From: Epithemia pelagica
Lineage: Eukaryota; Bacillariophyta; Bacillariophyceae; Surirellales; Surirellaceae
Direction: 5' to 3'
NCBI GenBank assembly: GCA_946965045.2
Contig: OX337235.1
Coordinates: 1,364,001 to 1,428,000, forward strand
DNA: 64,000 nt
This document shows positions 21,672-33,392 of this stretch, one piece after another; the stretch's first letter is position 1, and every line of letters starts with the position of its first letter. The position numbers were made by a program, and so were the translations under genes. The notes under the pieces were generated by a model that did not search any database, was not told where the DNA came from, and saw nothing but the letters and a program-made list of their open reading frames with translations.

Positions 21672-23448
21672 CTAACCCTGTTTGTGTGCCCGAAGTCGAT
21701 CTCTAAGTGCCTCAGGATTGGCGGCTTGGTCCCTTGGTCTGCAAGCCAAATAAATACCTGTGAGCACAAAGATTGACAAGAAAATGTAAATGAATACATT
21801 CTTGACAAAGAACTTTGAGAAAAACGTCAGGTTCTGTACTTGAACTCCAAAAATTATTCGAATTTGTGAATTGGCGGCGTAGTCCGAGAAAGCTTCTTGA
21901 GCAAACTGTACCACGGGCAACGCGCAAAGTAGGACCAAGGCAATATTGAACATGAATGACGACATGTATGTTTTACCAACTTTCATTGGATGAATGTGGA
22001 AGAACATGAACCGTATGCCGAACTTGAAGCACCCCTTGACGGCACAGAATAACAGATAAACGACAAAGAGTGCAACAGACAGCACTCCAAAGAGGGGGAA
22101 CCATTCGTCAAACCATTTGAAGTAGTTGTTGAGGAACGGTGCAAGAGGAGGATCTGGAACAATAAACACGAAAATGTGTAGGACCCAGAAAATGCTCATA
22201 ATTGCAGCACAGATTCCAGCAAGTAGTGAAAAGAAAGGGATAAGAGGGTTGTAGTTCTCGTAGTTGACAGACATAGCCTGGAAGTCCTCAACATCTTTCT
22301 CCAACAAAAAGACGGCTTGTTTGAATCCCAACAATGCCTGTCGTTCGTCGCGTGCAGCTTTGCGGCTTTCTGAATCAAAAGACCAGCCAGAAGTGACTAT
22401 ACCGGCTGTTGCTTTCTGATCTCGTTCAATTTTTATGAGTTCACCAATGTCCACCAATTCGTTGACGCGTTCTCGAAGCCCCATTTGAGCTTCTGCGAAC
22501 TCCACAGCATCCATGTGCTTCGGCCTATTCACAAAAGCCAAGATCAAGTCCAACGGCAACGCCGCCATTCCGATGCCACCAAAGAGAGCAAACAGCCACC
22601 ACCCGAGCCATGCCATGAGACCTGCGAAAAAGGTACTCGCCGATACTTGCAAGACTTTCGTTTCCTCCCCCGAGTCTGTGACGGCGCTGTAGTAGGCGAC
22701 ATCGTTGGTGTTCATATCGGTCAGTTGATTGATTGAGAAGTTTCCTGTATCAGGTATGGAGTATGTTTCACCAGGAATCATGGAAGAAATAGGAATGGAT
22801 GTCATGACATAGGTTTGCACAGGTATTTCACTGTCGCTCAACAACAAATACGTCACCATGAAAATCAACCCAACAATGATCAAGACAAATACTTGGTAAC
22901 ACATAGCTTGGCCGATTCTACTGCGCTTTACAGGGTTGGGAGCATATGCTGTCCCCGCCATAAGCATCCCATCGTCGGATTCGTAGTAAAAGGTAGCATA
23001 CGGAATCAAAACAAACACCCAGATCGGAATCATCCAAAAAATGGCGTGCCACATTGCGGTCATATTAAGTCCTCCACAGAACCTGGTGTCATACCCATCG
23101 CACCCTGAAAGAATTCAGAAGGAGAGCGTGTTTCAAGCATGAACATGTTCAGGTGTCGTCGAAATTGAAATCCGGGACATAGCACAAGTCTATTAGGGTT
23201 ATCGAGGGACTCTCGTACCGCTGGTACAAACTGTACGTACCGGCATAACCCTCGTTGTTGGCAACATCCAAAGGGAACATCAACACCGTCCAACCCGCCA
23301 AACAAAACCCAAGCATTACTACTAATTTCGGTGCATATGCATCATTGTGGTCATCTGGGTGCTGATAATATACAATCAAGTAAAGCGATGAAACGAGAAG
23401 AATCGACAGCGCCACAATGATTGCAATGACCAAGAAAACGTCCACCAT
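21672..23448 (-). CDS. LMBR1/LMBD1-family multi-pass membrane protein
   Basis: Exons 23448-23241 and 23104-21672, with a 136-bp phase-1 intron, encode about 546 residues. Around nine hydrophobic helices are visible. The first is at the very N-terminus (VFLVIAIIVALSILLVSSLY), followed by WTVLMFPLDVANN, then across the splice site CDGYDTRFCGGLNM and FVLIPYATFYYESDDG. These are hallmark segments of the LMBR1 family (LPLDVAN and FYYE). A long cytosolic loop with AEAQMGLRERVNEL lies mid-protein, followed by four more helices. The family includes the lysosomal cobalamin exporter LMBD1 and lipocalin-receptor-like proteins. The substrate here cannot be assigned. The ATG at 23063 inside exon 2 would lose the first helices. 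Confidence 0.83.
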
Positions 23449-24026
23449 GGTTTCTTTTTTGGTTTTCGTCGGTCGATCTGTGTTGGGGTCTTGTTTTCCG
23501 TTTTGAAAATGACTGCAACTCGTGTTAAGCTCGTTTAAACTTTCAGACTCAAACTTTCAAGTTTCAAAATTCAAAATATGATGGATGGCTACCTTACTCT
23601 CGTACTTCTACCCTTTTAGGAGTATGTTTACTCCTCCATAACGACACCATGACGGAAAGACTCAATAGTATATGGTGACTAGACCCGTCCAAACCTAACG
23701 ACGCGGGAGCAATTTTCCCTTAGATTGAATGGCTCCAGAACCCTAGGAGTTATGTCTCTTTGGACGACAGTGAGATGGAATAACTGATGAAATAATATGC
23801 AACATTTACGTGCTAGAATATGAGTTTTTCAGATTAATATGAGTTTCCTTTTGTTGTTGTGTATGAGTTTGTTTTGAACATAGAAGTCGAGACGGAACTT
23901 CCATCACCAGAAGATGTCTGGGCACTTGACACCCCAGAGGTCGATTCTTTACAAATCACGCAAAGTCGGACTGAACACTCTCTGGAATTTTGATACATAG
24001 AATATGAAAAGCCATGACATGACTCA
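23449..24026. other. Intergenic, no gene recognised
   Basis: Upstream of the LMBR1-type gene and downstream of the two-domain cysteine gene. A stretch of repeated TTTCAA/AAACTTTC motifs lies near 23530-23575. No gene is seen. Confidence 0.45.
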
Positions 24027-26106
24027 TTAGTTCCATCGACGGATATAATAATCATCTCCTGAATGGCCCTTCCCCTTGCTCGAAGAAGGTTGCTTCTTTC
24101 CCTTTCCCTCGCTGGATCCAGGACAACGGGTCGGACTTGAATCCTTCTTTGATAGTTTTTTCGAGTCTGCCTTTTCTTCCTTCCCAGATCCTTTCTCGTA
24201 GCTTGAATCCGAAGTCTCGTAAACGCGTCGAAGGTGATAGCCGTCGCCGGTGCCTTGTTGACGCTTATCTGGTGCAGGTACTTCTAGAGATGCATTCAGA
24301 AATGTTAGAGGTCTGGAATTATGGTAGATGCCTGCTGGTCTCGGAAGAAACTTACCATATCTCAACTTGCGATCTTTGGCATGATTTTAAAATCAAAGCG
24401 TGAGACGCAATCTCTGAGACTCTCATAACAGTCACCAATGGCACTTACCGTCTTCCGGTGTATCTCTGTAATTGCCATGTTTCTTCTTCGACGTGTATTT
24501 GATATTGTCTTTCTTTCCGCTTTCCGTAGAATCCTTCTTCCCCTCTTTCTTACCCCTGTCGTCGCCGTCGTACTTCTTAGAGTCCTTCGACTTGTTTGGT
24601 TCCTTCTTTCCACCTTTACCACCTTTACCCCAGGGCGGACTCGGAGGGCAATGTTTGGGAGAGGGTGGAACTTGTACTGGTTTCATCGTTGGTTTCATCG
24701 TTGGTTTCGGAGTCGGCGCTTGTGTTGCTGCGCCTTGAGTCGGTTTCTGTGTGGGGGCTGGCGTAACATCCGTCGGCGCTTGTGTGGGAGAAAATGTTGG
24801 AGCCAAAGTAACGAGTGGACAAAACTGCTGTTGTGGGTCTGAAACTCCAGTCTATATCATGATTCAGCATGTGAGAGATCTTTGTTGTCTGGTTATGTGC
24901 CGGAAATGGTTTCAGTGGTGTACTTACAATGTTTGTGGGGCCAATGCTGTCCGCGTCGGTTACAAGGGGGAAGATCGTACAACTTTGGTCAAATCGTAGA
25001 CTCCACGTAACCCGAACTGTTTCGTTAAGTTCATTTCGTCCCTCCAGAGTAGTCTGGATTCCAACTGGAATCGTGTCTGCATTCAAACTTGGGGCCGTAG
25101 CTAGGATAGACACGAAGGAAATTGTATCGTCGTCTTCGAATGGTCCTGTTTGGACGTCCTGATTCACAATCTCATTATTTCGGTTTAATTCCAGGATCAC
25201 AACAAGGTCAACCACCACAAACTGGAGATCGGTGATAGATGACGCAGGAATGTCAGAGTCAAGCGGAGGAACTCCAACAGAGATACATTCACTTTCGACA
25301 ACCTCTGGAGGACCAAACGTGTTGTCGTCGCACGTCAACTCGAATGCAAAGGTGAAGTCCCAATGACCAGGCTGGCATCCACAGAGATCAACTCCCACTT
25401 GAGGTCCGACAGTTGGGCTCAGTGTTGGTTCCTCGGTAGGTAGGAACGTAGGAGCAGGAGATGGGGCATCTGTGACGAGTGGGCAAAGTTCCCGGGGCGG
25501 GTCGGCAACATCCGTCTGTCGAGAAAAATCGTGAGCCTCGACAAGTCAACCAGAAAAGGGAACACGTTTCTGAATAGTTTCACTTACCACAACCGTCGCG
25601 ACAGCTGTTTCAAAAGGTTCCACAACAGGAAACGCATTGCAGTTGTTGGAAAAGAAAAGGGACCACGTTGCTCGTATTCGTCGGCTCTCTGTGTTGTTTC
25701 CGAAAAAGTTGAGTTGAATTGCTTTTGGCAGCGTCGTCTCGTCAAAGTTCGTAGATGTAGCTAGTACGGAAGTGTAATTAAAGGGATATCCATCCAGGAA
25801 GAGTCCGTCCAAATTCTTTTGTTGCAATGGCGTATTGTTCTGATCCAATTCGAGCACTTGTATGAGTTCGACAAAGGCAAATTCGAGATTTGTCTCGTCG
25901 TCGTTCAATTCACGTCCAAATTCGAAGCAAACAATCGGTGTCTCTATGCCAGTTCCAGGACCTGATTCGAAAGATACATCATCGCAGGAGAGGCTGAAAT
26001 CAAGCTCGAAATCATAAAAGGAAGGCTGACATGCACATAAATCTCCAATCTGTGCTTTGGCGGCTGCAACTAAGCACAGGAACAGAAGCGTTCGCAGTCG
26101 GGTCAT
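24027..26106 (-). CDS. Secreted protein with two six-Cys domains and Lys/Ser tail
   Basis: Four exons: 26106-25588, 25515-24928, 24851-24449 and 24283-24027. The first two introns (72 and 76 bp) are phase 0 and the third (165 bp) is phase 1; all are GT-AG. The product is about 588 residues. A clear signal peptide (TLLFLCLVAAAKA, then Q) precedes domain 1, which opens with DLCACQPSFYDFEL and ends FPVVEPFETAVATVV. Exon 2 supplies the closing ELCPLV, a short PT-rich linker, and a whole second domain (DLCGCQPGHWDFTF to FPLVTDADS). Exon 3 supplies FCPLV, a PTQAPTxxPTxKP stalk, KHCPPSPPW and a KGGKGGKK-type tail. Exon 4 adds another Lys/Ser stretch with RCPGSSEGKGKK. Exon-by-module structure shows the second domain arose by internal exon duplication. 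The separate open frames seen at 24027, 24432, 24625 and 25546 are exons of this one gene. Confidence 0.8.
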
Positions 26107-26715
26107 GGTTCTTCAGAATGATATCTCTGCTCTCCTTTAAGTCTTCTACTCCTCTGATTGCAGCGCTTGTTTCGTGGTACCAAGGCTTGACAATTTGGAT
26201 ATTCTTCCTGTCCACCATCGATTGACGAGGGAAACCCGATCAATTGATGACAGTGGAAATTTTGTGACGGAGTCCCCCAAACAAAAATGTGGCGCGCCTG
26301 TAGTGTTTTCCCGCCATGAGGATTTGATCTTGCTGGCTATTGGCCGACGGTCGTTCTACCCCCAAGAAACGCCTGTATAACGTCCATATGAGCGAGAATT
26401 ATACACTAAAATTTGGACTTATGTGTACCTCGCATGGGCAATTACAGGGAACGGAAGTTTGAAACCTCGAAAAATCGCACAGGTAGGAAAATTTCATCCG
26501 GGGCAATGCAATCAACCAAAAGGTCGCGCGATCAAATAGCTACCATAAACTCAACAGGGACCAGACAATGTGACAACCGACAAACACCCTCTGAATGGTG
26601 GATCAAAGGGCAACAAGAACAAATCTAAACTTTAATTAAGCTTTTAGGAGTAGGTTTTGCTCGTACGGATGACACAAAGCAACACCGATCATCCTCAGAG
26701 ACTGGAAAAACATGG
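26107..26715. other. Intergenic, no gene recognised
   Basis: Divergent gap between the two-domain secreted protein and the Crinkler-RHS relic. No domain-bearing frame was found. Confidence 0.45.
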
Positions 26716-28251
26716 ATGACGATGGCAACGATGCCGGGAGAAGGAGATGGTTCCGGGGAACCTTCAGCAAAATTTAGCCGAATGGATCCAAAGTATTCAC
26801 GCAGTCATCGCCTCGTGGAAGCAATCCTGGACGACAACAATTTTCAGCAGGCCCCAAGTGTAGGGATCCATGCTGCAGCAAAAGACTTGCCCGACCCATA
26901 CTCGGATCATACTTCTGATGTCGTCATTAGGGATGACGACCTCAACTTTTGGAGTGATACCATTGCAACTTTGGAAAACCCAAAGAAACGAAATCGAGTG
27001 GCGGTTGTTGGTACACCCGGTATCGGAAAGACTACAACTTTTTTTTTTTGCTATTCGGTTGTTACTTAAAATGGGCAAGACCGTGGTTTATTTGTATCGA
27101 ACACCGGACAAGTCTAACCATTACATACAAATGACTCCGCAACGCGGAACCGACAATGTCGCTGTCGAACACTTCCTAGAAACGACAGCAGCAACCGATA
27201 TTCCAGCCCTTCGAAATAGGGAAACGTACTATGTCGTCGATCCGGGACAAACAAAGAGAATTGCAACCCCGAAGGTGGAGTGATGGGAAGAGTTATTATT
27301 GTTGCGTCGCCGGACGAGAGACATTGGGGATCTGGCTTTCTGAAGAAGGAACCTGGGCGAGATCCGGGCGTGTTTCGCTATTTTCCTCCTTGGACCCTGC
27401 CCCAGCTCGAAGCAAGTGTGGGACATATTGCTTCCTTGGACATAGCTGCTGACGATATTGAACGGCTCTTTTCGCTGTTCGGAGGCATCCCTAGGATGGT
27501 CTACGACCCGGACGAGGAAGACGAAAACATCCGCGCACTCACTAGGAAAGTACACGCTTTGGAGTTGTCGCAGATGCAAACGCTGCTTTCTGGACGAGTG
27601 AACATCCACGTTGGATTTGGCCAAAATCAACCCAAAGGCGGCATCATTCTCTTCAGGCCGGATGACACCTATACGGAAGTTTCGTTGGAGGCGGCCTCTG
27701 ACAAAGTTGTCGATCTGATGCGTGAAGCCTTCATGGTTGCCGTGTGGGACGATCTTGCAACGTATGGATCGCCTATCGCGTGGCAACTGTTAGAGAGTTA
27801 TGTGGCAGAATCTCTACAACTACCTGGCGACTACGTGATTCGACCCTGCGTGGGAAAATCTGACGCTCCTTATTCCCAAAAAAGCACAGTCAACATTGGT
27901 GGTTGTACTTCAAAAGTGATGAAGTCCGACTGCACTGCTGCTGTTCGGGATGGACAAGATCTGGTTCTTTACTACTCGTCCAACCGCTTCCACCCATTGT
28001 ACGACATGGTTATCAAGATTGGCAGCGTATACTATGCCTTTCAGGTAACCATCGGCGCGAAACACAAGGCGACTAAAGCTGAAATTCAGAAAGTTGTCGA
28101 CACTCTTGGTATCGCGGATGGCGGACCGGAACTGCGCCTAATGTATGCTGCTCACGAAGGAGTCTTCGATAACTTTGTCACCGATCCCACTGTTCCGTTT
28201 GCGCCTCCAGGCGTGTCCTCATATCATATGAAGATCGGGCCGAGGCCTTAA
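26716..28251 (+). pseudogene. Crinkler-RHS-type P-loop ATPase gene with two frameshifts
   Basis: The reading starts at 26716 and contains a Walker A motif (VGTPGIGKTT, near 27010-27040). Downstream blocks match the Crinkler/retrotransposon-hot-spot family: VVDPGQTK, VIIVASPDERHWG, VFRYFPPWTLPQLEA and a FQVTIGAKHKATK segment near the end, where this family often carries a restriction-endonuclease-like fold. Coding moves from frame 1 to frame 2 inside an 11-T run at 27039-27049, and back to frame 1 between about 27250 and 27262. No GT-AG borders explain either change, so the ATPase and C-terminal parts cannot be made as one chain without frameshifting. The two shifts compensate, and long stretches either side are intact. 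It is a young pseudogene or a homopolymer sequencing error. Members are known as nuclear effectors or transposon-associated proteins. Function here is unknown. Confidence 0.72.
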
Positions 28252-29016
28252 TGGTACCGTTTTGTGCTTCGTGTCGGCCAGTAAACTCGTCAGCAGACTG
28301 AGCAGCGAGTGCCAGGCAGTGTCCGGAGTTCACTCCCAAGTAGCTAAGCCCCATGCTGGGATTTCGTGAACTGCCATCCACAAAGAAATAAGCCAGCGGA
28401 GCTGTAAGGGTAGTTCAGGCTAAGGCTATTCATGAGCGGGTCAGATCATTAGGGATCTTCAGCGGCGCAAATTTCACTCATCAAGATACAGGTTGGTGAA
28501 GGAGGTCAGCCTGATTGGCAAAAGCTCGATCGTGAAAACGTCCCGGCTCCACTTTTTGCTGCAACATGCTTTCTTCATGCCTACGATCTCGCAAGTCTTG
28601 ATCAATGCACCTCGAGAGTTACTTTTCGACCTGTCCCATGAGAAGCTCACACGCTGGTCCATTTTTAATACCCTGAGCATCAGTTGTTATTGGCTATGCT
28701 GTCGAAGACTCTCGCCATCAACAATGGATACCCATTTCTAACCTTCACATGGACGGCGTTCGATGGTTTCGCGTATGTCACATAGTCGATTTATATCTAG
28801 ATGTGTCTCATTGACATGCAATTCACATATTTATACACGAAGAATCTTGAAATACATTCATCTAACGCCCATTGCTCGTCTCCGTCGCTGATAAGCGCAT
28901 GCGATATCCCTTCCTTCAGCACGACGACATGGGTGTTTCTCACATAAAGATCGTCAACATTGCTTCGATCCATGTATGCGTTGTCGTGGCACAACAATCT
29001 TTTCTTTCATGCGGCC
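28252..29016. other. Intergenic, no gene recognised
   Basis: Convergent gap between the Crinkler-RHS relic and the last exon of the three-domain cysteine gene. Short frames here (for example around 28493-28785) show no recognisable domain. Confidence 0.45.
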
Positions 29017-32000
29017 CTACGATTCTGAGCACAGTGAAGGAGACGATTCTTTTTTGCCATTCTTTTTGCCTGAATCACTTTTATCCTTCTTGCCGGAATC
29101 CGAGATGGTTTCTTTGTCTTTCTTCCCGCTGTTCTTCCATGAATCATAATATGGCGCGTTGTCTCGTCGATGGGCTTTGAGCGGAATGGTTTGTTGTCAA
29201 CATGACAAAAGGACACAAAAAGGCAACGTTTTCGTTCAAAATATATTACCGTCAGAAACATCCGGATGATATGGCACCATAATGTCATTTCTTACCTTGC
29301 TCAACTTGATCGACTGAAGTTTCTTGGACTTGCCTTCGCCAGTTGTCATCCGTCCTTTTCTTTGCAGATTTGTCGCTCTTCGGACTCCTAGTTTTGTCCT
29401 CCTTAGACGATTTGTCGTCCTTGGTATCCTTGGGGCTCTTGTATGGATGGTCATCTGCTCCTTTGCCTCCCTTTCCACTAGAGCTTTCCTTTGTTGATTT
29501 CTTTCCTTTCGATTTCTTGTCTCCCTTCTCTTTCTTTCCTTTGGGGACTGGAGTGCATGCTGTAGGAGAGGACGTGGGCTTCGCAGTCGGGACTGAGACC
29601 AATGGACAAGTCATCTCTGGTGGATCTGATACTCGCGTCTATAAAAAATAAAGTCAGAAAAATTGCTTTGTCTTCCGGGCAACGAACAGCATTTTGGGGG
29701 TTACTTACAACAGTAGTGGCAACTGTTTGTTCGCCTCCTTCAATAACTGGAAAGACCTCACAGGAGTTTGAAAACTTAATGGACCAAGTTGCTCGTAGAG
29801 TCTGGTTAGAGGATCCTCGCCCCTCGAACGTCACAATGATCACTGCCGGAAGTGTCACAAGCGTAAAGTTTTTGTATTCGGCGAGGACAGAACGGAAAGT
29901 GAACCTATCTCTATCCATAATGCCTTCAATGGATTCCTGCTTCAACGACCAGTTGAACCGGTTGAGCTCTACAATCTGAATGGAGTCAACATGGGCAAAG
30001 GTGTCATTTCGCCCATCTTCAGAAGCGACAAAGCATGTTTCTTCGGAGACACCATCAGGTCCAAACGCATCTCCGATTGGGCAGGGAAGGGAAAAATCAA
30101 GCATGAATTCCCAGAATGATGGTTGACACGCGCAGAGCCCAGACGTTGGCTGTATTGTCGGTGCGTTGGTTGTCGGCGTAGAGGAAGGTTCAGCACTAGG
30201 TTCGCCTGAGGCCACGACTGTGGGTGGAACAGTTGGTAAAATGGTTGGCACAAATGAAGGAATATCACTCAGAACATCACTTGGAACATCACTCGGAACA
30301 TCACTCGGAACATCACTCGGAACATCACTTGGAACATCACTCGGAACATCACTCGGAACATCACTTGGAACATCACTTGGGAAAGAGGATGGATAACCAC
30401 TGGGTACAGAAGAGGGAAAAGATGAAGCTGTTCGACTAGGCGCATTGGAGGGAGTCGTCGATGGCACCGCCGATGGTGAAACGGAAGGAGCAACTGACGG
30501 TGATAAGGAGGGAGTAGCCGATGGTTTGAAAGATGGAGACGTTGATGGAGCAAGAGTAGAAAGTGGACATAACTCTTGAGCTGGGGGCACAACTTGTTGC
30601 TAAAGTGAAGAGAACGAAACCCGTGAGAGAGACCATTTCGTGCTCGAATATGCCTGAAACAGAAACACTTACCACTAGTGCCACAGCTTGAACTTCACCC
30701 CCACTAATAACAGGGAACACGTCGCACTCGTTGGTAAACCGATACAGCCACGCGGCTCGAAGACGATCCCCAGCTGCGTTGAATCCATTGATAGATGCTA
30801 GAAATGCCTGGGGAAGGTTTTGATCGGTAACATTTTCAGGTTCATTCAATATAGATTGGTATGTGATCGTTTCGCCGTCGGCGATGTTCGGAAAACTTCT
30901 TGGGTTCAACCTTATGTTGCCTTGGGCCTCGAAAAGCACGACGTTCACTGTTCCAGAGAACGTGAAATCGTTTGGATCCGCAGCGGGAATTGCAAGATTG
31001 CTCACTTCGCAGTCTTGATCTTCAATGCCTGGGGACGGTAGGACGTTTTGTGGACAACCGAGACTATAATCAATCTTGATTTCCCACTGAGCAGGCTGGC
31101 ATCCACAAACGATGCGGGAGGGTTGCCCACTTGGTGTTTCAGAAGGATGAGCACTTACTGTAGGGAATGTACTTGGAATAGAGGTGGGAAAGTCACTTGG
31201 TACCGTCGACGGGTAGTCAGTGGGCAAGCCTGAGGGATTCGCACTCGGGGCCGAAGAAGGGTCTTGACTAGGAAGAAATGATGGGAGTTCACTGGGTACG
31301 ACCGAGGGTAGAGATGAAGGGATTTCACTGGGTTCATAAGAAGGAAGAAAAGATGGGTTTTGACTGGGTGAAAATGATGGCAAGTCACTAGGTTCGACCG
31401 AGGGTAGAGACGATGGTGTTGTACTTGGCTCATGCGATGGAGTCCAAGAGGGAGTCGTTGATGGCAACATCGATGGGGACGTGGAAGGAGAGCTCGACGG
31501 AGATAACGAGGGAGTCATCGATGGTTCCGACGTTGGTGACGTGGAAGGAGAGCTTGACGGAGAGAAAGAGGGAGTCATCGATGGTTCCGACGTTGGTGAC
31601 GTGGAAGGAGAGCTCGATGGAGATGAAGAGGGAGTCATCGATGGTTCCGCCGATGGTGAACTTGATGGAACCGGGGTTGACAGCGGGCATAACTCCTGAG
31701 CTGGTTGCACAACTCGTTGCTACAGAGAGGAACGAGTGAGACAAATCGTTCTGTGCGTTCTCGCATGCCCTTGCCACACACCCACTTACCACCAGTGTTG
31801 CAGCTTGTACCTCACCCCCACTTATAACCGGAAATACATCGCACTCGTTTGTAAAGACATAAAACCACGTGACTCGAAGAATATCTCCAACAGCGTTGAA
31901 CCCATTGATTTGAACCAATATTGAACCAGGAAGGGTTTGCTCGGTAACACTGTCAGGTTCATTCAATACAGATTCATAAGTAATTATTTGCCCATTCACA

Positions 32001-32305
32001 AGATTGGGAAAGGTTTTTTCGTTGTTCTCTGGTGGTCCAACTTCCAAAATCCGCACGTTCACAGTCCCCGAGAAAGTGAGGTCACTTGGATTATTACTTC
32101 CAAGATGAAAAACGGTACAGTCTTCTTGTGAAATTCCTGGGGACGATGGCGCAACAGGTGGACAATCGAGACTGTAATCAATCTTGATTTTCCATTGAGC
32201 TGGTTGGCATCCACAGAGCCCACCAAAGTTGGCATGTGTCTCAATTGACAAGAGACTAACGAGAAAGAGACTTCGGAAAAGTCCCTTGACATTGTCCATG
32301 CTCAT
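29017..32305 (-). CDS. Secreted protein with three six-Cys domains, PS stalks and Lys/Ser tail
   Basis: Five exons: 32305-31790, 31719-30673, 30599-29709, 29638-29296 and 29174-29017. The first three introns (70, 73, 70 bp) are phase 0 and the last (121 bp) is phase 1. The product is about 984 residues. Exon 1 has a signal peptide (LFRSLFLVSLLSIETHA) and domain 1 (GLCGCQPAQWKIK to NECDVFPVISGGEVQAATL). Exon 2 closes it with ELCPLS, adds a long PSxxPS stalk, then domain 2 (CGCQPAQWEIK). Exon 3 repeats this with ELCPLS, a PSDVPSDV stalk and domain 3 (LCACQPSFWEFM to SCEVFPVIEGGEQ). Exon 4 gives TCPLV, a short stalk and a KKEKGDKKSKGKK tail. Exon 5 continues it (SGKKDKSDSGKKNGKK) to a stop at 29019-29017. 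Domains 1 and 2 are very alike, domain 3 less so. Three separate frames would be misread as three genes without splicing. Confidence 0.8.
30265..30381 (-). repeat. Nine 12-bp tandem repeats in coding sequence
   Basis: Nine near-identical units (plus-strand TCACTCGGAACA or TCACTTGGAACA) from 30265 to 30372, then a degenerate tenth. On the coding strand they give a PSDV repeat within the stalk before domain 3. The period keeps the reading frame. Confidence 0.88.
31441..31680 (-). repeat. 60-bp tandem repeats in PS stalk
   Basis: Blocks beginning 31501, 31561 and 31621 share GAGGGAGTCATCGATGGTTC at the same offset; 31441 is a more diverged unit. They encode the SPTSEPSMTPS units between domains 1 and 2. 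Identity between the two central units is very high. Confidence 0.85.
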
Positions 32306-33392
32306 TTCGGAAGGCTGTTACGTTCGGATGGAACTCCTTTTGATCTTTTGCTTCCTTGGTCATTGAGAGAGCTAATTTTCACAATGTGGACGGTTTCCTT
32401 CGTCATGGGATCGGTCTTGTTTCTCATGGTCTCTTTGCACGAGAACAATTTGTGAGACCGTAATGCTCGACGATATGTCCTCAAGCTGGCTGCCCGGCGT
32501 ATCCGCCTGCCGAAAATACAGAGAGTACGAAGAATTCATAGTACAGTAGTTGGTCATGAGTAATTAGGAACTTTACTTCCGAATACTTAAGGACACATAC
32601 ACCACTTATTTTCGCAATAATTGCCGCGCGCGCGGACGAGGCATTCCAAATTCCATGAGGCGTGGTCTCAAAATTGGAAACAAGAACCGTAACGGTCAGC
32701 CGACGATTATGTTGAGCAAGAAACAGCTAACAAATAGGAGTACCAACGATTCATCCAGCAAGTCGACTGTTCAAATGGATACAGAATCTAGCGATGTTGG
32801 GGTGTCCGTTGGCTGACGATGGGCCTTGCATGAAAAATAGTGGGATTTCAGGTCACCTACACCGACTTTGCAGGACCCAAAAGCATCTGGAGAGACATTT
32901 CTCACCGAGTTCGCAAAATGTAAGCCTCCTCTACGGTTACTTGGAAACTATCGCGATGACTTGTTTTCTGGCTTGAGAAGTTTCGGGAATCAGGAAGGGA
33001 TAAGCGTCGCGGATGCGGGCATGTTGAAAACTGGGAACATCGGGTCCATGTAGAAACAAGGTTCTGTTGGATCAACTAAGGTGCCAAATCTCGGTGAGCA
33101 AAGCAATTCACTCAAACCAACCAACCCCATAGGAGAGCAGATCAAATTTCGAAAAGCCTATCGCTGGAATCATCCGCACAACTTGAATCGATGGATATTG
33201 GCATCAAGTCTCGACGACCTCTACAAGTCCCATCGCCATGTCGCGAGAGCGACCGGAAGAAGGTAACGTAGGAGGGAGATCGAACACGTACCGACTCCAA
33301 TGGCGTGGCTTGGACAAACTCCGATACATAACGTACCGAGTACAAAGTCGCATGTAGCACCGGCAACCTCCGGGTGTAATAACACCATCACA
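32306..33392. other. Intergenic, about 1.1 kb, no gene recognised
   Basis: Upstream flank of the three-domain gene and downstream flank of the galactolipid synthase gene. A GCGCGCGCG run lies near 32625-32635. Short frames show no domain. Confidence 0.45.

Noticed and set aside
26870-27283. 137-codon frame as its own gene
   Set aside because: It is the middle segment of the Crinkler-RHS coding region after the T-run frameshift.
28493-28785. Possible gene remnant after the Crinkler-RHS gene
   Set aside because: Short, frame-broken and without any recognised block; not enough to call.
31430-32305. 291-codon frame as a separate gene
   Set aside because: It reads through the intron at 31720-31789; the part after 31790 is composition-shifted and not a domain. 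The true exon ends at 31790.
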